DNA of 64,000 bases from Streptomyces sp. MA5143a (lineage in GTDB: Bacteria > Actinomycetota > Actinomycetes > Streptomycetales > Streptomycetaceae): NCBI RefSeq assembly GCF_900290235.1, contig NZ_OLMK01000119.1:1-64000 (forward strand). Direction: 5' to 3'. How positions within the stretch are numbered: position 1 is the stretch's first letter; each line of letters starts with the position of its first letter. The notes under the pieces were generated by a model. It saw nothing but the letters and a program-made list of their open reading frames with translations, was not told the DNA's origin and did no database searches. Positions 34,935-43,829 of the stretch are shown one piece after another. The translations under genes were made by a program, and so were the position numbers.

Positions 34935-35591
34935 ATGCGCATCACCAGGTGCGGCCACGCCTGCGTCCGGCTGGAGCAGGACGGCGTCGTCATCGTCGTC
35001 GACCCCGGCAGTTACTCCGACCCGCGCGCCCTCGACGGTGCCCACGCGGTGCTCGTGACCCACGAGCACGTGGACCACTTCGCCGAGCCGCTCCTGCGCG
35101 CGGCAGCGGAAGCCGACCCCGGCCTGCGGATCTGGGCCGACCGAGCCGTGGCGGACCAGCTCACCGGGCTCGGCGGCGGCCGGGTCACGGTGGTCGGCGA
35201 CGGGGACGCCTTCGACATCGACGGCGTGGGCGTCGAGGTGCACGGAGAACTGCACGCCGTGGTCCATCCCGACCTGCCGCAAGTCACCAACGTCGGTTTC
35301 CTCGTGGGGGACGGTGACACCACCGTCTTCCACCCGGGCGACGCCTTCACCGTGCCCACCCGCCCCGTGGACACTCTCCTGCTGCCCGTGCACGGCCCGT
35401 GGTCCAAGACGGGCGAAGTCATCGACTACGCCCGTGAGATCAAACCCCGCAGTGCTGTGTCGATCCACGACGGCGGTCTCAGCGAGAGCGGGAACGCGCT
35501 GGCGGACCACATGCTGCAGGTGTGCCTTCAGGACGTCGGGGCCGACTACCAGCGGGTGGCGGCCGCGGCCGGAATCGAGCTCACCCGATGA
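34935..35591 (+). CDS. MBL-fold metallo-hydrolase
   Basis: 218 residues. The metallo-beta-lactamase motif is VTHEHVDHF (H-x-E-H-x-D-H), with later metal ligands in FHPGDAF and LPVHGPW. It resembles UlaG-like MBL proteins of unknown substrate. It lies 7 bp after the oxygenase gene and overlaps the SDR gene (ATGA). In this setting it could open a lactone or thioester intermediate. Confidence 0.8.
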   Translation: MRITRCGHACVRLEQDGVVIVVDPGSYSDPRALDGAHAVLVTHEHVDHFAEPLLRAAAEADPGLRIWADRAVADQLTGLGGGRVTVVGDGDAFDIDGVGVEVHGELHAVVHPDLPQVTNVGFLVGDGDTTVFHPGDAFTVPTRPVDTLLLPVHGPWSKTGEVIDYAREIKPRSAVSIHDGGLSESGNALADHMLQVCLQDVGADYQRVAAAAGIELTR

Positions 35592-36376
35592 CCGCGTCGA
35601 CACAGGCACAGAGTCAGCCCGTGGGGTGGCTGGGCCTTGAGGGGCGCGGCGCGCTCGTCGTCGGAGCCGGCGGACTGGGCACCGCCTGTGTCCGGGGCCT
35701 GGCGGAGGCCGGTGCCCGGCTGACGGTCGTCGACGCCGACGAGGCCCGCCTCAAGGCCCTGCGCGACGATCCGGCCTGCGCGGCCGCGGTCGTACGGACC
35801 CTGTCCATGGACCTGACCTCGTCCGAGGCGTGCGAGCGGGCGGTCGCCACGGCGGCCCGCGAACTCGGCGGCCTGGATGTGCTGGTGCACGCCGTGGGCA
35901 CGAACGACCGGCGTCCCGTGGTGGACACGCCCGACGAGGTGTGGGACCGCATTCTGACCCTCAACCTGTCCACCGCGTTCTGGACGGGACGCGCCGCGGG
36001 CCGACTGATGCGCGAGGCCGGACGCGGCAGCATGGTGTTCTTCTCCTCCGTGTCCTCGCTGCTCGCCCACCGCCACCACGGCCCGTACGCCGCCTCGAAG
36101 GGCGGCCTTGACCAGCTGGTGAAGGTCATGGCGCGTGAATGGGCCGCCGACGGCATCACCGTCAACGCCGTTGCCCCGGGCTACACGGAGACCGAGCTGA
36201 CCCGCGCCTACCTGGCCAAGCCCGGTATGCGGGAGGAACTGACCGGCCTGGTCCCCGCCGGGCGCCTGGGACAGCCGCAGGACGTGGTCGGAGCCGCGCT
36301 GTTCCTCGCCTCCGCCCGCGCCTCGTACGTCACCGGGCAGGTGCTCTACGTGGACGGTGGCCGCACGCTCGTGTGA
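35588..36376 (+). CDS. Short-chain dehydrogenase/reductase
   Basis: 262 residues. The cofactor site is ALVVGAGGLGTACVRGLAEAG, the structural motif appears as VHAVGTNDR instead of NNAG, and the active site is SSVSSLLAHRHHGPYAASKGGLDQL (Ser, Tyr-x-x-x-Lys). It likely oxidises or reduces a hydroxyl/keto group of an aromatic side chain. The ATG overlaps the previous stop codon. Confidence 0.88.
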   Translation: MTASTQAQSQPVGWLGLEGRGALVVGAGGLGTACVRGLAEAGARLTVVDADEARLKALRDDPACAAAVVRTLSMDLTSSEACERAVATAARELGGLDVLVHAVGTNDRRPVVDTPDEVWDRILTLNLSTAFWTGRAAGRLMREAGRGSMVFFSSVSSLLAHRHHGPYAASKGGLDQLVKVMAREWAADGITVNAVAPGYTETELTRAYLAKPGMREELTGLVPAGRLGQPQDVVGAALFLASARASYVTGQVLYVDGGRTLV

Positions 36377-36416
36377 CCCCCTGTCCTCCTCGGCTGATCC
36401 CCGGAAGGGAGTGCGG

Positions 36417-37025
36417 ATGCCCGCACGCATCGCCGGCCGCCTGCCCGGTGAACTGGACGAGCAGCAGGCAGAGGTGTATCGCGCCATCACGGGCGGTGCC
36501 CGGGCCTCAGGTCCGCAGGCGTTCCCTCTCACCGACCAGGACGGCCGCCTCCGTGGCCCCTTCAACGCGATGCTGCTCAGCCCGCCCGTCGGAATGGCCG
36601 TACAGGAGGTGGGGGCGGCGGTGCGTTACGCGTCGGTCCTGACCGACCGGGTGCGCGAGATGGCGATCCTGGTCGTCGCCGCCCACTGGAACAGCACCTT
36701 CGAGCGAGAGGCCCACGAGGCGGTCGGCCGTACCTGTGGCCTGACCGACTCCGAGCTGGACGCACTGCGTGCAGGCGGATTGCCGGCCCTCTCGGACCCC
36801 GCCGAGCGCGCCGCACTGCGGGCGACGCTCGCGCTGACCCGGACCGGTGTCCTCGACGACCGGGAGTACCACCACGCCGTGGCCGAGTGGGGAGAGCGAG
36901 GACTGTTCGAACTCACGGCCCTGGTCGGCTACTACGCCCTGCTCGCCCTGCAGTTGCGAGTCTTCGCGGGAGAAGAACCAGAAGAACCCTGCGACCCATC
37001 CCAGACCGAAAGCGGGACACCATGA
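36417..37025 (+). CDS. Carboxymuconolactone decarboxylase-like (AhpD fold) protein
   Basis: 202 residues. The core pattern (RVREMAILVVAAHWNSTFEREAHEAVGRTCGLTDSELDAL) is that of the carboxymuconolactone-decarboxylase/AhpD fold, without the CxxC of peroxidase members. True gamma-carboxymuconolactone decarboxylases act in protocatechuate breakdown, but many homologues have other roles. GGAAGGGAG precedes ATG 36417, and the stop overlaps the FAH gene (ATGA). Confidence 0.82.
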   Translation: MPARIAGRLPGELDEQQAEVYRAITGGARASGPQAFPLTDQDGRLRGPFNAMLLSPPVGMAVQEVGAAVRYASVLTDRVREMAILVVAAHWNSTFEREAHEAVGRTCGLTDSELDALRAGGLPALSDPAERAALRATLALTRTGVLDDREYHHAVAEWGERGLFELTALVGYYALLALQLRVFAGEEPEEPCDPSQTESGTP

Positions 37026-37894
37026 AACTGATCACGTTCGACGACGGACGCGTAGCAAGGCTCGAACTCGAAGAGCGGCTGGTGCTTCCACTGGAAGTGG
37101 CGAGTACACGGGAGTACTTCGAGCGTGACGGCCGGGTCGCGGAGACAGGGGAGCGCCTGGACCTGGACGATGTGACGCTGCGCGCGCCGATCGTGCCGAA
37201 GAAGTTCTTCCACACCTCCGGCAACTTCCGTGAGCACGAGGACGAGTCGAAGAACGTCGACTGGTCGCACCCCATGCACAAGGGCATCGTCTTCTTCCAG
37301 AACGTCGACGCGATCGTCGGCCCCGACGAGCCGGTGATCCACCCGCAGCACCTGACGAGCGAACTCGACTACGAGCTGGAGATCGCCGTCGTCATCGGCA
37401 AACCCGGCAAGTTCTTCGGCGTGGACGACGCGCCCGACCACATCGCCGGGTACGTCGTCTTCAACGACATCACCGCGCGCGACATCCAGCGCCGGGAGAT
37501 GGAGTCCGGCGTCTTCTCCTTCTGCAAGGCCATCGACACCTTCTGCCCCGTCGGCCCCTACATCGTGACCGCCGACGAGGTCCCCGACGCGCAGAACCTC
37601 GACATGGAGCTGCGGGTCAACGGAGTGGTGCGGCAGAAGTCGAACACCAATCGGATGTCGGTGTCCATCCCGCACCTGGTCGCCTACCACTCCCCACAGG
37701 GCTACAGCGCGGGCGACCTGATCACCACCGGCACCGTGCAGGGCGTGGCCGGCTTCAGCGGCGATCCCGACCTGTACCTCAAGCCCGGCGACGTCGTCGA
37801 GGCCGAGGTCGAACGGCTCGGGGTGCTGCGCAACCCCATCGTCAGCTGGGAGCAGGGCCACGGCACGCCCGTACCGAAGAAGGTGGACTGGTGA
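37022..37894 (+). CDS. FAH-family hydrolase/isomerase
   Basis: 290 residues of the fumarylacetoacetate-hydrolase fold. Metal-ligand acids are in LDYELEIAVVIG, and the family motif is VVFNDITARDIQRREMESG, with FCKAIDTFCPVGPYIV and GDLITTGTVQGVA. Members hydrolyse C-C bonds of acylpyruvates or fumarylacetoacetate, or isomerise and decarboxylate ring-fission products. It overlaps both neighbours (ATGA before, GTGA after), so the whole stretch is one coupled message. Confidence 0.87.
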   Translation: MKLITFDDGRVARLELEERLVLPLEVASTREYFERDGRVAETGERLDLDDVTLRAPIVPKKFFHTSGNFREHEDESKNVDWSHPMHKGIVFFQNVDAIVGPDEPVIHPQHLTSELDYELEIAVVIGKPGKFFGVDDAPDHIAGYVVFNDITARDIQRREMESGVFSFCKAIDTFCPVGPYIVTADEVPDAQNLDMELRVNGVVRQKSNTNRMSVSIPHLVAYHSPQGYSAGDLITTGTVQGVAGFSGDPDLYLKPGDVVEAEVERLGVLRNPIVSWEQGHGTPVPKKVDW

Positions 37895-38739
37895 GACTCG
37901 GCCTCCTCGACGGGCGGGCCGTCGTGGTCCGCGGGGACCGGGCAGCGGACGTCCGGTGGGCCTCGAAAGGGCGGTTGCCCATCGACCCGATGCTTCTGCT
38001 GACCGAGTGGCCCCGGCTACGCGAATGGGCGGCCGGACTGCCCGACGGGGCCTACGACATCCCGGTCGACCCCGCCGCACTCGGCGCACCGGTACCGCGC
38101 CCCCGGCAGGTGTTCGCGATCGCCCTCAACTACCCGCCACACGCCGCCGAAGCCGGCTTCACCCTGCCCGACGAACCCCTCGTCTTCACCAAGTTCCCGG
38201 CTTGCATCACCGGCCCGAGCACCTCCGTCGCTCTTCCGCAGGGCAGGGTGGACTGGGAGGTCGAACTCGTCGCCGTCATCGGGCGGGACACGTACCGGGT
38301 GAGCGAGGACCGGGCATGGGAGGCCGTCGCCGGTCTGACCGTCGGCCAGGACCTCTCCGAACGTGTCACCCAACTCCAGGGCAGGCCCGCCCAGTTCAGC
38401 CTCGGCAAGTCCTTTCCGGGCTTCGGCCCCACAGGCCCCTTTCTGGTCACCCCCGACGAACTCGACGACCCGGACGATCTGGAGATCACCGGACTGCTCA
38501 ACGGGGAGCCCGTCCAGCACGACCGCACCAAGTCCATGATCTTCCCGGTGCCGGAGCTCGTAGCCCGCCTGTCGTCCGTCGTGCCGCTCTTCCCGGGCGA
38601 CCTGATCTTCACCGGAACCCCGGCCGGAGTCGGCAACCGGATGGACCCGCCCCGCTACCTCACCGCGGACGACGAACTCGTCAGCCGTATCGAGGGCATC
38701 GGAGAGATCCGCCAGCGCTTCACCGCTGTACACCCCTGA
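37891..38739 (+). CDS. FAH-family hydrolase
   Basis: 282 residues from a GTG that overlaps the previous stop. Metal ligands are in VDWEVELVAVIGRD, followed by GLTVGQDLSERV and SLGKSFPGFGPTGPFLVTPDEL, with GDLIFTGTPAGVGN near the end. It differs from the adjacent FAH paralogue at the NDxxARD position (here GQDLSER), as in the 2-hydroxyhepta-2,4-diene-1,7-dioate-isomerase-like group. The tandem pair may do consecutive steps on one ring-fission product. Confidence 0.85.
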   Translation: MRLGLLDGRAVVVRGDRAADVRWASKGRLPIDPMLLLTEWPRLREWAAGLPDGAYDIPVDPAALGAPVPRPRQVFAIALNYPPHAAEAGFTLPDEPLVFTKFPACITGPSTSVALPQGRVDWEVELVAVIGRDTYRVSEDRAWEAVAGLTVGQDLSERVTQLQGRPAQFSLGKSFPGFGPTGPFLVTPDELDDPDDLEITGLLNGEPVQHDRTKSMIFPVPELVARLSSVVPLFPGDLIFTGTPAGVGNRMDPPRYLTADDELVSRIEGIGEIRQRFTAVHP

Positions 38740-38750
38740 AGGGACGTCCC

Positions 38751-39539
38751 ATGGCAGAACAGAGCATTCCCCGCCGCTTCGAGGGCCGCTCGGTCCTGGT
38801 CACCGGTGCCGGCACCGGCTACGGCGCCGAGATCGCCGTCCGCGCCGCACAGGAGGGCGCCGCCCGGGTCGCCGTCCATTACCGCAGCTCCGCGGCCGGA
38901 GCGGAGAAGACGGTGGCGCGCATCCGGGAGGTCGGCGGCGAGGCATTCACGGTGCAGGCCGACATCGCCGTCCACGCGGACGTCATCCGCATGGCCGAGG
39001 AGGTGTTCGGCCGTTTCGGCGGCCTGGACGTGCTGGTCAACAACGTCGGTGACGTGGCGGGCGACCAGATGTCCTGGCGGGATCTCACCGAAGAGTCCAT
39101 CGACCACGTCCTCGCGGTGGACATCAAGGGAACGATGCTGTGCGTCCACGAGTTCGGCTCCCGGATGCTGGAGCAGGGCCACGGCGCGATCGTCAACATC
39201 GGCTCCACCGTGATCGTGCGCGGCAGTGCCCGCGCCCCGCAGTACGCCGCCGCGAAGTACGGCATCCTCGGCATCACCAAGTCCTACGCCCAGGCGTTCG
39301 CCCCCACCGTGCGGGTCAACACCTTCGCCCCCGGATTCATCGAGACCGAGATGCTCCTCAGCCGCGCGGACTGGAAGTCCGGCCGCCGCGAGGACATGAT
39401 CGCCAAGACCCCGATGGGCCGGATCCCGGGCCCCGCCGAACTCGCGGGCACCGCCCTCTTCCTCGCCACCGACGACGCCGCCCACATGACCGGGGCCTAC
39501 CTCAACGCCGACGGCGGCTTCAACATGATCGGCGCCTGA
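38751..39539 (+). CDS. Short-chain dehydrogenase/reductase
   Basis: 262 residues. The cofactor site is SVLVTGAGTGYGAEIAVRAAQEG, the NNxG motif is VNNVGDVAG, the active-site Ser is in NIGSTV, and the catalytic Tyr/Lys are in YAAAKYG. The C-terminal end (TGAYLNADGGF) is typical. GAAGGGA lies before ATG 38751. It is the second SDR in the operon. Confidence 0.88.
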   Translation: MAEQSIPRRFEGRSVLVTGAGTGYGAEIAVRAAQEGAARVAVHYRSSAAGAEKTVARIREVGGEAFTVQADIAVHADVIRMAEEVFGRFGGLDVLVNNVGDVAGDQMSWRDLTEESIDHVLAVDIKGTMLCVHEFGSRMLEQGHGAIVNIGSTVIVRGSARAPQYAAAKYGILGITKSYAQAFAPTVRVNTFAPGFIETEMLLSRADWKSGRREDMIAKTPMGRIPGPAELAGTALFLATDDAAHMTGAYLNADGGFNMIGA

Positions 39540-39584
39540 CCCACACGATGCGCACCGACCCCAGCGACAAGAGGAGACGACCTC

Positions 39585-41045
39585 GTGCCACCTGACCGTG
39601 ACCTGCTGATCGGCGGCAAGCAGACCCCGGCCGTCTCCGGGCGGACCACCGCCGACATCGGTCCCTGGACCGGCGAGCCCTATGCAAGGGTCGCCGCAGC
39701 CGGCCCCGAGGACGTGCGCGCCGCGGTGGACGCGGCGGACGCCGCCTTCACCGAGTGGGCGGCACTGGAGCCCTTCGCCCGCCGGAGCATCTTCCTGCGC
39801 GCGGCGGACCTCATGGAGCAACGCGGCGAGCAGGTCGTGGAGTTGCTGGCCGGCGAGGTGGGCGGGACCCGGGGCTGGGCGTTGTTCAACGTCGAGGTGG
39901 CCGCCGGCATGCTGCGCGAGGCCGCCGCGGCGATCACCGCACCGCGCGGGGACGTGCTCACCACCCGGAAACCGGGCGGACTGAGCCTGGCCGTGCGCGA
40001 ACCCCTCGGTGTCGTGGCGGCGTTCGCGCCGTGGAACGCCCCGGTCATCCTCGGCACCCGAGCGGTTGCCGCTCCGCTCGCGGCGGGCAACACCGTCGTG
40101 GTCAAGGCGAGCGAGGACGCACCGATCGCGTGCGGCCTGTTCGTCGCCGAGGTGCTGCGCGACGCGGGCCTTCCCGACGGCGTCGTCAATGTCATCACCA
40201 ACGACAAGGCGGACGCCGCGGGTATCGCGCGGGAGCTGATCGCGGATCCCCGGGTCCGCGCGGTCAACTTCACCGGCTCGACCGGCGTCGGGCGGATCAT
40301 CGGCACCCTCGCCGCCGAGCACCTCAAGCCGGCCGTACTCGAACTCGGCGGCAAGAACTCCGTGATCGTGCTGGAGGACGCCGACCTCGAACACGCCGTG
40401 GACGCCGCCGCGTTCGCCGCGTTCATGAACTCGGGCCAGATCTGCATGTGCGCCGACCGCGTCCTGGTGCACAGCTCACTCGTCGGTGAGTTCACCCGGC
40501 GGTTCGCCGCCAAGGTCGCCGATCTGCCGAGTGGCGACCCCGGCCTGCCCGGCACCGTCATCGGCCCGCTGGTGGACCAGGCCGCCGCGCGGCGCGTCGC
40601 CGCCCTGGTCACGGACGCGGTCGGAAACGGCGCGCGCGTCCTGACCGGCGGTGGCAGCCCGCAGCGGGCCCTGTATCCGGCGACCGTGCTGACCGACCTG
40701 CCCGAGAGCGCGGAACTGCACCACGCCGAGGCCTTCGGGCCTGTCGTCACCATCAGGGCCTTCGCGGACGACGACGAGGCGGTGGCCCTGGCCAACGACA
40801 CCGAGCACGGCCTCAGCTGCGGCATCCTCACCGAGAACGGCACCCATGGTCTGAAGGTGGCACGCCGTATCCGCACCGGCATCGTGCACGTGAACGACCA
40901 GTCGGTGGGGGACGAACCGCAGGCCCCCTTCGGCGGGTTCGCGGCGTCCGGTTACGGCCGCTTCGGCGGACGCTGGGGCATCGAGTCCTTCTCGAACACC
41001 CGCTGGGTCACCCTCTCCACCGAGCACTCCCGCTTTCCGTTCTGA
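39585..41045 (+). CDS. Aldehyde dehydrogenase, paralogue of the one at 25713
   Basis: 486 residues. Catalytic Cys287 is in GQICMCADRV, Glu in LELGGKNSVIV, and the NAD site in FTGSTGVGRIIGTLAAEHLKP. The sequence follows the 25713-27194 enzyme closely, through to the ending GGRWGIESFSNTRWVTLST. Such enzymes convert vanillin-, benzaldehyde- or salicylaldehyde-type aldehydes to acids, as expected after an aryl-alkene dioxygenase. GTG 39585 is preceded by GAGGAG. Confidence 0.9.
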   Translation: MPPDRDLLIGGKQTPAVSGRTTADIGPWTGEPYARVAAAGPEDVRAAVDAADAAFTEWAALEPFARRSIFLRAADLMEQRGEQVVELLAGEVGGTRGWALFNVEVAAGMLREAAAAITAPRGDVLTTRKPGGLSLAVREPLGVVAAFAPWNAPVILGTRAVAAPLAAGNTVVVKASEDAPIACGLFVAEVLRDAGLPDGVVNVITNDKADAAGIARELIADPRVRAVNFTGSTGVGRIIGTLAAEHLKPAVLELGGKNSVIVLEDADLEHAVDAAAFAAFMNSGQICMCADRVLVHSSLVGEFTRRFAAKVADLPSGDPGLPGTVIGPLVDQAAARRVAALVTDAVGNGARVLTGGGSPQRALYPATVLTDLPESAELHHAEAFGPVVTIRAFADDDEAVALANDTEHGLSCGILTENGTHGLKVARRIRTGIVHVNDQSVGDEPQAPFGGFAASGYGRFGGRWGIESFSNTRWVTLSTEHSRFPF

Positions 41046-41100
41046 TCCTGCCGCGTGCCGGCGCCTGCCCGAAGCCGTCATCACCCACCAGGGAGTACCC

Positions 41101-41499
41101 ATGGCTACGTTCCGTTTCGACACCCGAGTCGCACAGGACCCCGACCGTGTCTGGGCCGTCCTCACCGACGTGAGCAAGATCCCGCAGTGGTTCCCGGCCG
41201 TGCAGGAGGCCCACTTCGACGGCACGCACCGCCACCTGCGCGGGCCCGGGGGGATGGCGATGAAGTCCCTCGTGGTGACGAAGGACGACGAACTGCGCCG
41301 CTTCCAGTACCGGTTCGTCGAGGGCATGCCCCAGCCCATCGACTTCCACCTGGGCACCATCGACGTGCTCCCCGACGCGGAAGGCTCACGCGTGATCTAC
41401 AGCCAGGAGATCCTCCCGGAGTCCTTGGCACCCATCGTCGAGCGGGCCGTGGGGGAGGGCATCGAGGGCATCGCCCGGTACTTCGCGGCACACCCCTGA
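41101..41499 (+). CDS. SRPBCC-family (START-like) protein
   Basis: 132 residues with the START/Bet v1-like fold pattern: FRFDTRVAQDPDRVWAVLTDVSKIPQWFPAVQEAHFDG, GSRVIYSQEILPES and a long C-terminal helix. Such proteins bind hydrophobic ligands in a deep pocket; no enzyme activity can be assigned. GGGAGT precedes the ATG. It is the last gene of the operon. Confidence 0.83.
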   Translation: MATFRFDTRVAQDPDRVWAVLTDVSKIPQWFPAVQEAHFDGTHRHLRGPGGMAMKSLVVTKDDELRRFQYRFVEGMPQPIDFHLGTIDVLPDAEGSRVIYSQEILPESLAPIVERAVGEGIEGIARYFAAHP

Positions 41500-41522
41500 G
41501 GCGGCAGGAACGCACGGAGCGA

Positions 41523-41548
41523 GAGCCGACCGCACGGACCGTCGGCTC
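41523..41548. terminator. Possible terminator of the nine-gene operon
   Basis: Eight-bp inverted repeat GAGCCGAC / GTCGGCTC with a 10-nt loop, 23 bp after the SRPBCC stop. The rest of 41500-41864, between the convergent SRPBCC and TetR genes, shows no credible gene. Confidence 0.55.
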
Positions 41549-41864
41549 CGGCGCATCACTTCGCGAGACGGACCACGGCGACGCGGAGGATGCCGTATGC
41601 CCCCGGGAAACATCCGGCTGACGACGACGGCGATGAGGCAGAAGCAGCCGACGGGCAGGACACCTGAGTCCGGAGCCGCGCCGTCCGGGCGCCGGCCGGC
41701 ACCGCACCGATCTCACCGGCATCGGCCTTGGCGCGCCGCCTCCGGCCGCTGCCGAACACTCCTGAGGGGCTGCCCCTGCGCGCCCGGTCGCACGCCGCCC
41801 GCGCCGGACGCGACCGGGGTCGGACCGACCGTCCGCCCGGCTGCCCCCGGGGCGAGCTCGCCGC

Positions 41865-42521
41865 TCACCGAGTGGGGCCGGCCTGTGCGGCGGTGTCAGG
41901 GAGGGGGCGCCGGGCGACCTCGTGCGCTTCGGACGGGGGTACGCCCAGCATGCGCAGGACCATCTCGGCAAGGTCGATCGCGGCCTGGTCGCCGTCCAGG
42001 TCGGGACGGGCGAATCTCAGCTCCACCAGGGAGAGCAGGGTTCCGCCGAGTGCGGACAGGGCGACCGCCGGGTCGACCGGGGTGAAGCGGCCGGAGGCCA
42101 GACCGGCCTCGAGGTCGCGCAGGGCCCGGCGGGCCAGGCCGTTGTCCGAGTGGATGTGGCCGAGACCGCGGCGGCGCAGGACCTGCATCAGCACCGGCTG
42201 GGAGTCGGCCATGCGGGCGCTGAGCCGGAAGCCGGACGCGACGAGTTCCGCCGGGTCGTCGATCCCGGTCAGGTGCTCGTCGAAGTTCTGGCCGAACTCC
42301 TCCAATGCGTCCACCACCGCCGCCTCGAACAGCTCCGTCTTGGAGTCGAAGTGGTTGTAGAAGGAGCCGAAGCCGACGTCCGCGCGTTCGGCGATCGCCT
42401 GGATGCTGGCGCTCGTGTCGCCGCTCTCGGCCAGTATCTGCCGGGCCGCGTGGATGAGCGCGCGACGGGTCTCGGCGCGGCGTCGCTCGAATCGGTTGCT
42501 GGAGGGGGCGGGGCTAGGCAT
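41865..42521 (-). CDS. TetR/AcrR-family regulator of the extradiol/P450 regulon
   Basis: 218 residues. The DNA-binding domain (about 12-65) is ETRRALIHAARQILAESGDTSASIQAIAERADVGFGSFYNHFDSKTELFEAAV, followed by an all-helical ligand domain. No ribosome site precedes ATG 42521, but a -10-like TAGACT ends 6 nt upstream, so the transcript may be leaderless. It is divergent from the extradiol-dioxygenase operon, and the intergenic region holds two TGATGATTTC-type operators. The same pair recurs upstream of the P450 at 49086, so this repressor probably controls both units. Confidence 0.87.
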   Translation of the reverse strand: MPSPAPSSNRFERRRAETRRALIHAARQILAESGDTSASIQAIAERADVGFGSFYNHFDSKTELFEAAVVDALEEFGQNFDEHLTGIDDPAELVASGFRLSARMADSQPVLMQVLRRRGLGHIHSDNGLARRALRDLEAGLASGRFTPVDPAVALSALGGTLLSLVELRFARPDLDGDQAAIDLAEMVLRMLGVPPSEAHEVARRPLPDTAAQAGPTR

Positions 42522-42561
42522 GCACAGAGTCTAACCGCGTGGTCGATGACGACTGCATCTC

Positions 42562-42629
42562 TGATGATTTCATCATCTACTCGGGGCAGACCCTTGACGA
42601 CGATCCCGTCAACGTTGATGATTTCCTCA
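42562..42629 (+). promoter_or_regulatory. Promoter with two TetR-type operators (copy A)
   Basis: Perfect palindrome TGATGA-TT-TCATCA (42562-42575) and a near copy TGATGATTTCCTCA (42616-42629) flank a -35 TTGACG (42594-42599) and a -10 GATGAT (42617-42622). The second operator covers the -10. The same order and spacing recur at 48859-48929. Confidence 0.8.
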
Positions 42630-42655
42630 TTATCGCGTGTCGCTCGGAGAACACC

Positions 42656-43801
42656 ATGTCTGAAACCCACCATCTCGGGGCCGATGTCAAGACCGCCCAC
42701 CAGGACCTGCACAGCGAACAGGGCGCCCTGCGCGGCGAGCGCCCGGGCCGTTCCCGGAACCCGGTGATCAAGGTGGCGGACCTGGCCTGGCTGGAGTTCG
42801 AGAAGCCCGACCTGGACCGCGCCGAGGTCTTCGCGCGGGACTTCGGTTTCGGGGTCGCCGCTCGCACGGAGGGGGAGCTGTGGCTGCGCGGCACCTTCGC
42901 CGGCTCGCCCTGCATGGTGATCCGGCGAGGTCGCACGTCCCGTTTCATCGGTCCGGCGTTCCGGGCGGCCGAGCGCACCGATCTGGAGCGGCTGGCGAGG
43001 GCCACCGGCTCCGATGTGCGGGACGCGGACGTGCCCGGCGGCGGCAGGGCGGTCGATCTGCTCGACCCGTCCGGTTTCCCGGTGCGGGTGGTGCACTGCG
43101 GCGAGCGGTTGCCGGCCCTGCCCGAGCAGCAGCCGCTGCTCCTCAACTTCGGCACCGCTCACCGTCGTACGAACACCACGCAGCGCCCGCCGCGCGAGCC
43201 GTCCCGGATCCAGCGGCTCGGGCATGTGGTGCTGGAGACACGGGTGTTCACCCGGGCCCTGGACTGGTACCTGGACACCCTCGGGATGATCGTGTCGGAC
43301 TTCCTGTTCCTGGACGGTCAGCGCGACCGGGGTCCGACGATGGCGTTCCTACGCTGCGATCTGGGCAGCGTGCCGGCCGACCACCACACACTGGCGATGC
43401 ACCTGGGACCGGGAACGGGTTACGTCCACTCCGCCTATCAGGTCACCGACCTGGACTCGATCGCGGCGGGCGGCGAGTACCTCAAGGAGCGGGGCTACCA
43501 GCGCAGTTGGGGCATCGGCCGGCACATCCAGGGCAGCCAGCTGTTCGACTACTGGCGTGATCCCGACCGCTTCATGCTGGAGCACTTCGCCGACGGCGAC
43601 CTGTTCACCTGTGACGTCGAGCCAGGGTGGGCACCCATGTCGACCAGCGGCCTGGCCCAGTGGGGCCCGCCGGCCACCCGCGACTTCCTCGGCGCGAGCC
43701 CCTCCCCGCAGCGGATCCGGGACGTCGTCGAGGCCCTGCGCGGTGACAACGAGATGGACCCCGCGCGCCTGCGGGGCCTGCTCAAGGCCGTCACGTCCTG
43801 A
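42656..43801 (+). CDS. Extradiol ring-cleavage dioxygenase (catechol 2,3-dioxygenase-like, VOC)
   Basis: 381 residues with two vicinal-oxygen-chelate modules. The N-terminal module (about 38-135) is probably structural. The C-terminal module (about 185-330) carries the metal ligands: His in RLGHVVLETRVF, His in GYVHSAYQV, and Glu in the diagnostic HIQGSQLFDYWRDPDRFMLEHFADGDLF. It opens a catechol-type ring next to the hydroxyls using Fe(II) and O2. GGAGA precedes ATG 42656. It heads a five-gene operon with an FAH protein, a phenolic hydroxylase and acetoacetyl-CoA synthetase. Confidence 0.9.
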   Translation: MSETHHLGADVKTAHQDLHSEQGALRGERPGRSRNPVIKVADLAWLEFEKPDLDRAEVFARDFGFGVAARTEGELWLRGTFAGSPCMVIRRGRTSRFIGPAFRAAERTDLERLARATGSDVRDADVPGGGRAVDLLDPSGFPVRVVHCGERLPALPEQQPLLLNFGTAHRRTNTTQRPPREPSRIQRLGHVVLETRVFTRALDWYLDTLGMIVSDFLFLDGQRDRGPTMAFLRCDLGSVPADHHTLAMHLGPGTGYVHSAYQVTDLDSIAAGGEYLKERGYQRSWGIGRHIQGSQLFDYWRDPDRFMLEHFADGDLFTCDVEPGWAPMSTSGLAQWGPPATRDFLGASPSPQRIRDVVEALRGDNEMDPARLRGLLKAVTS

Positions 43802-43829
43802 ACCTCCACCCCCTCACGAAGGTACTGAC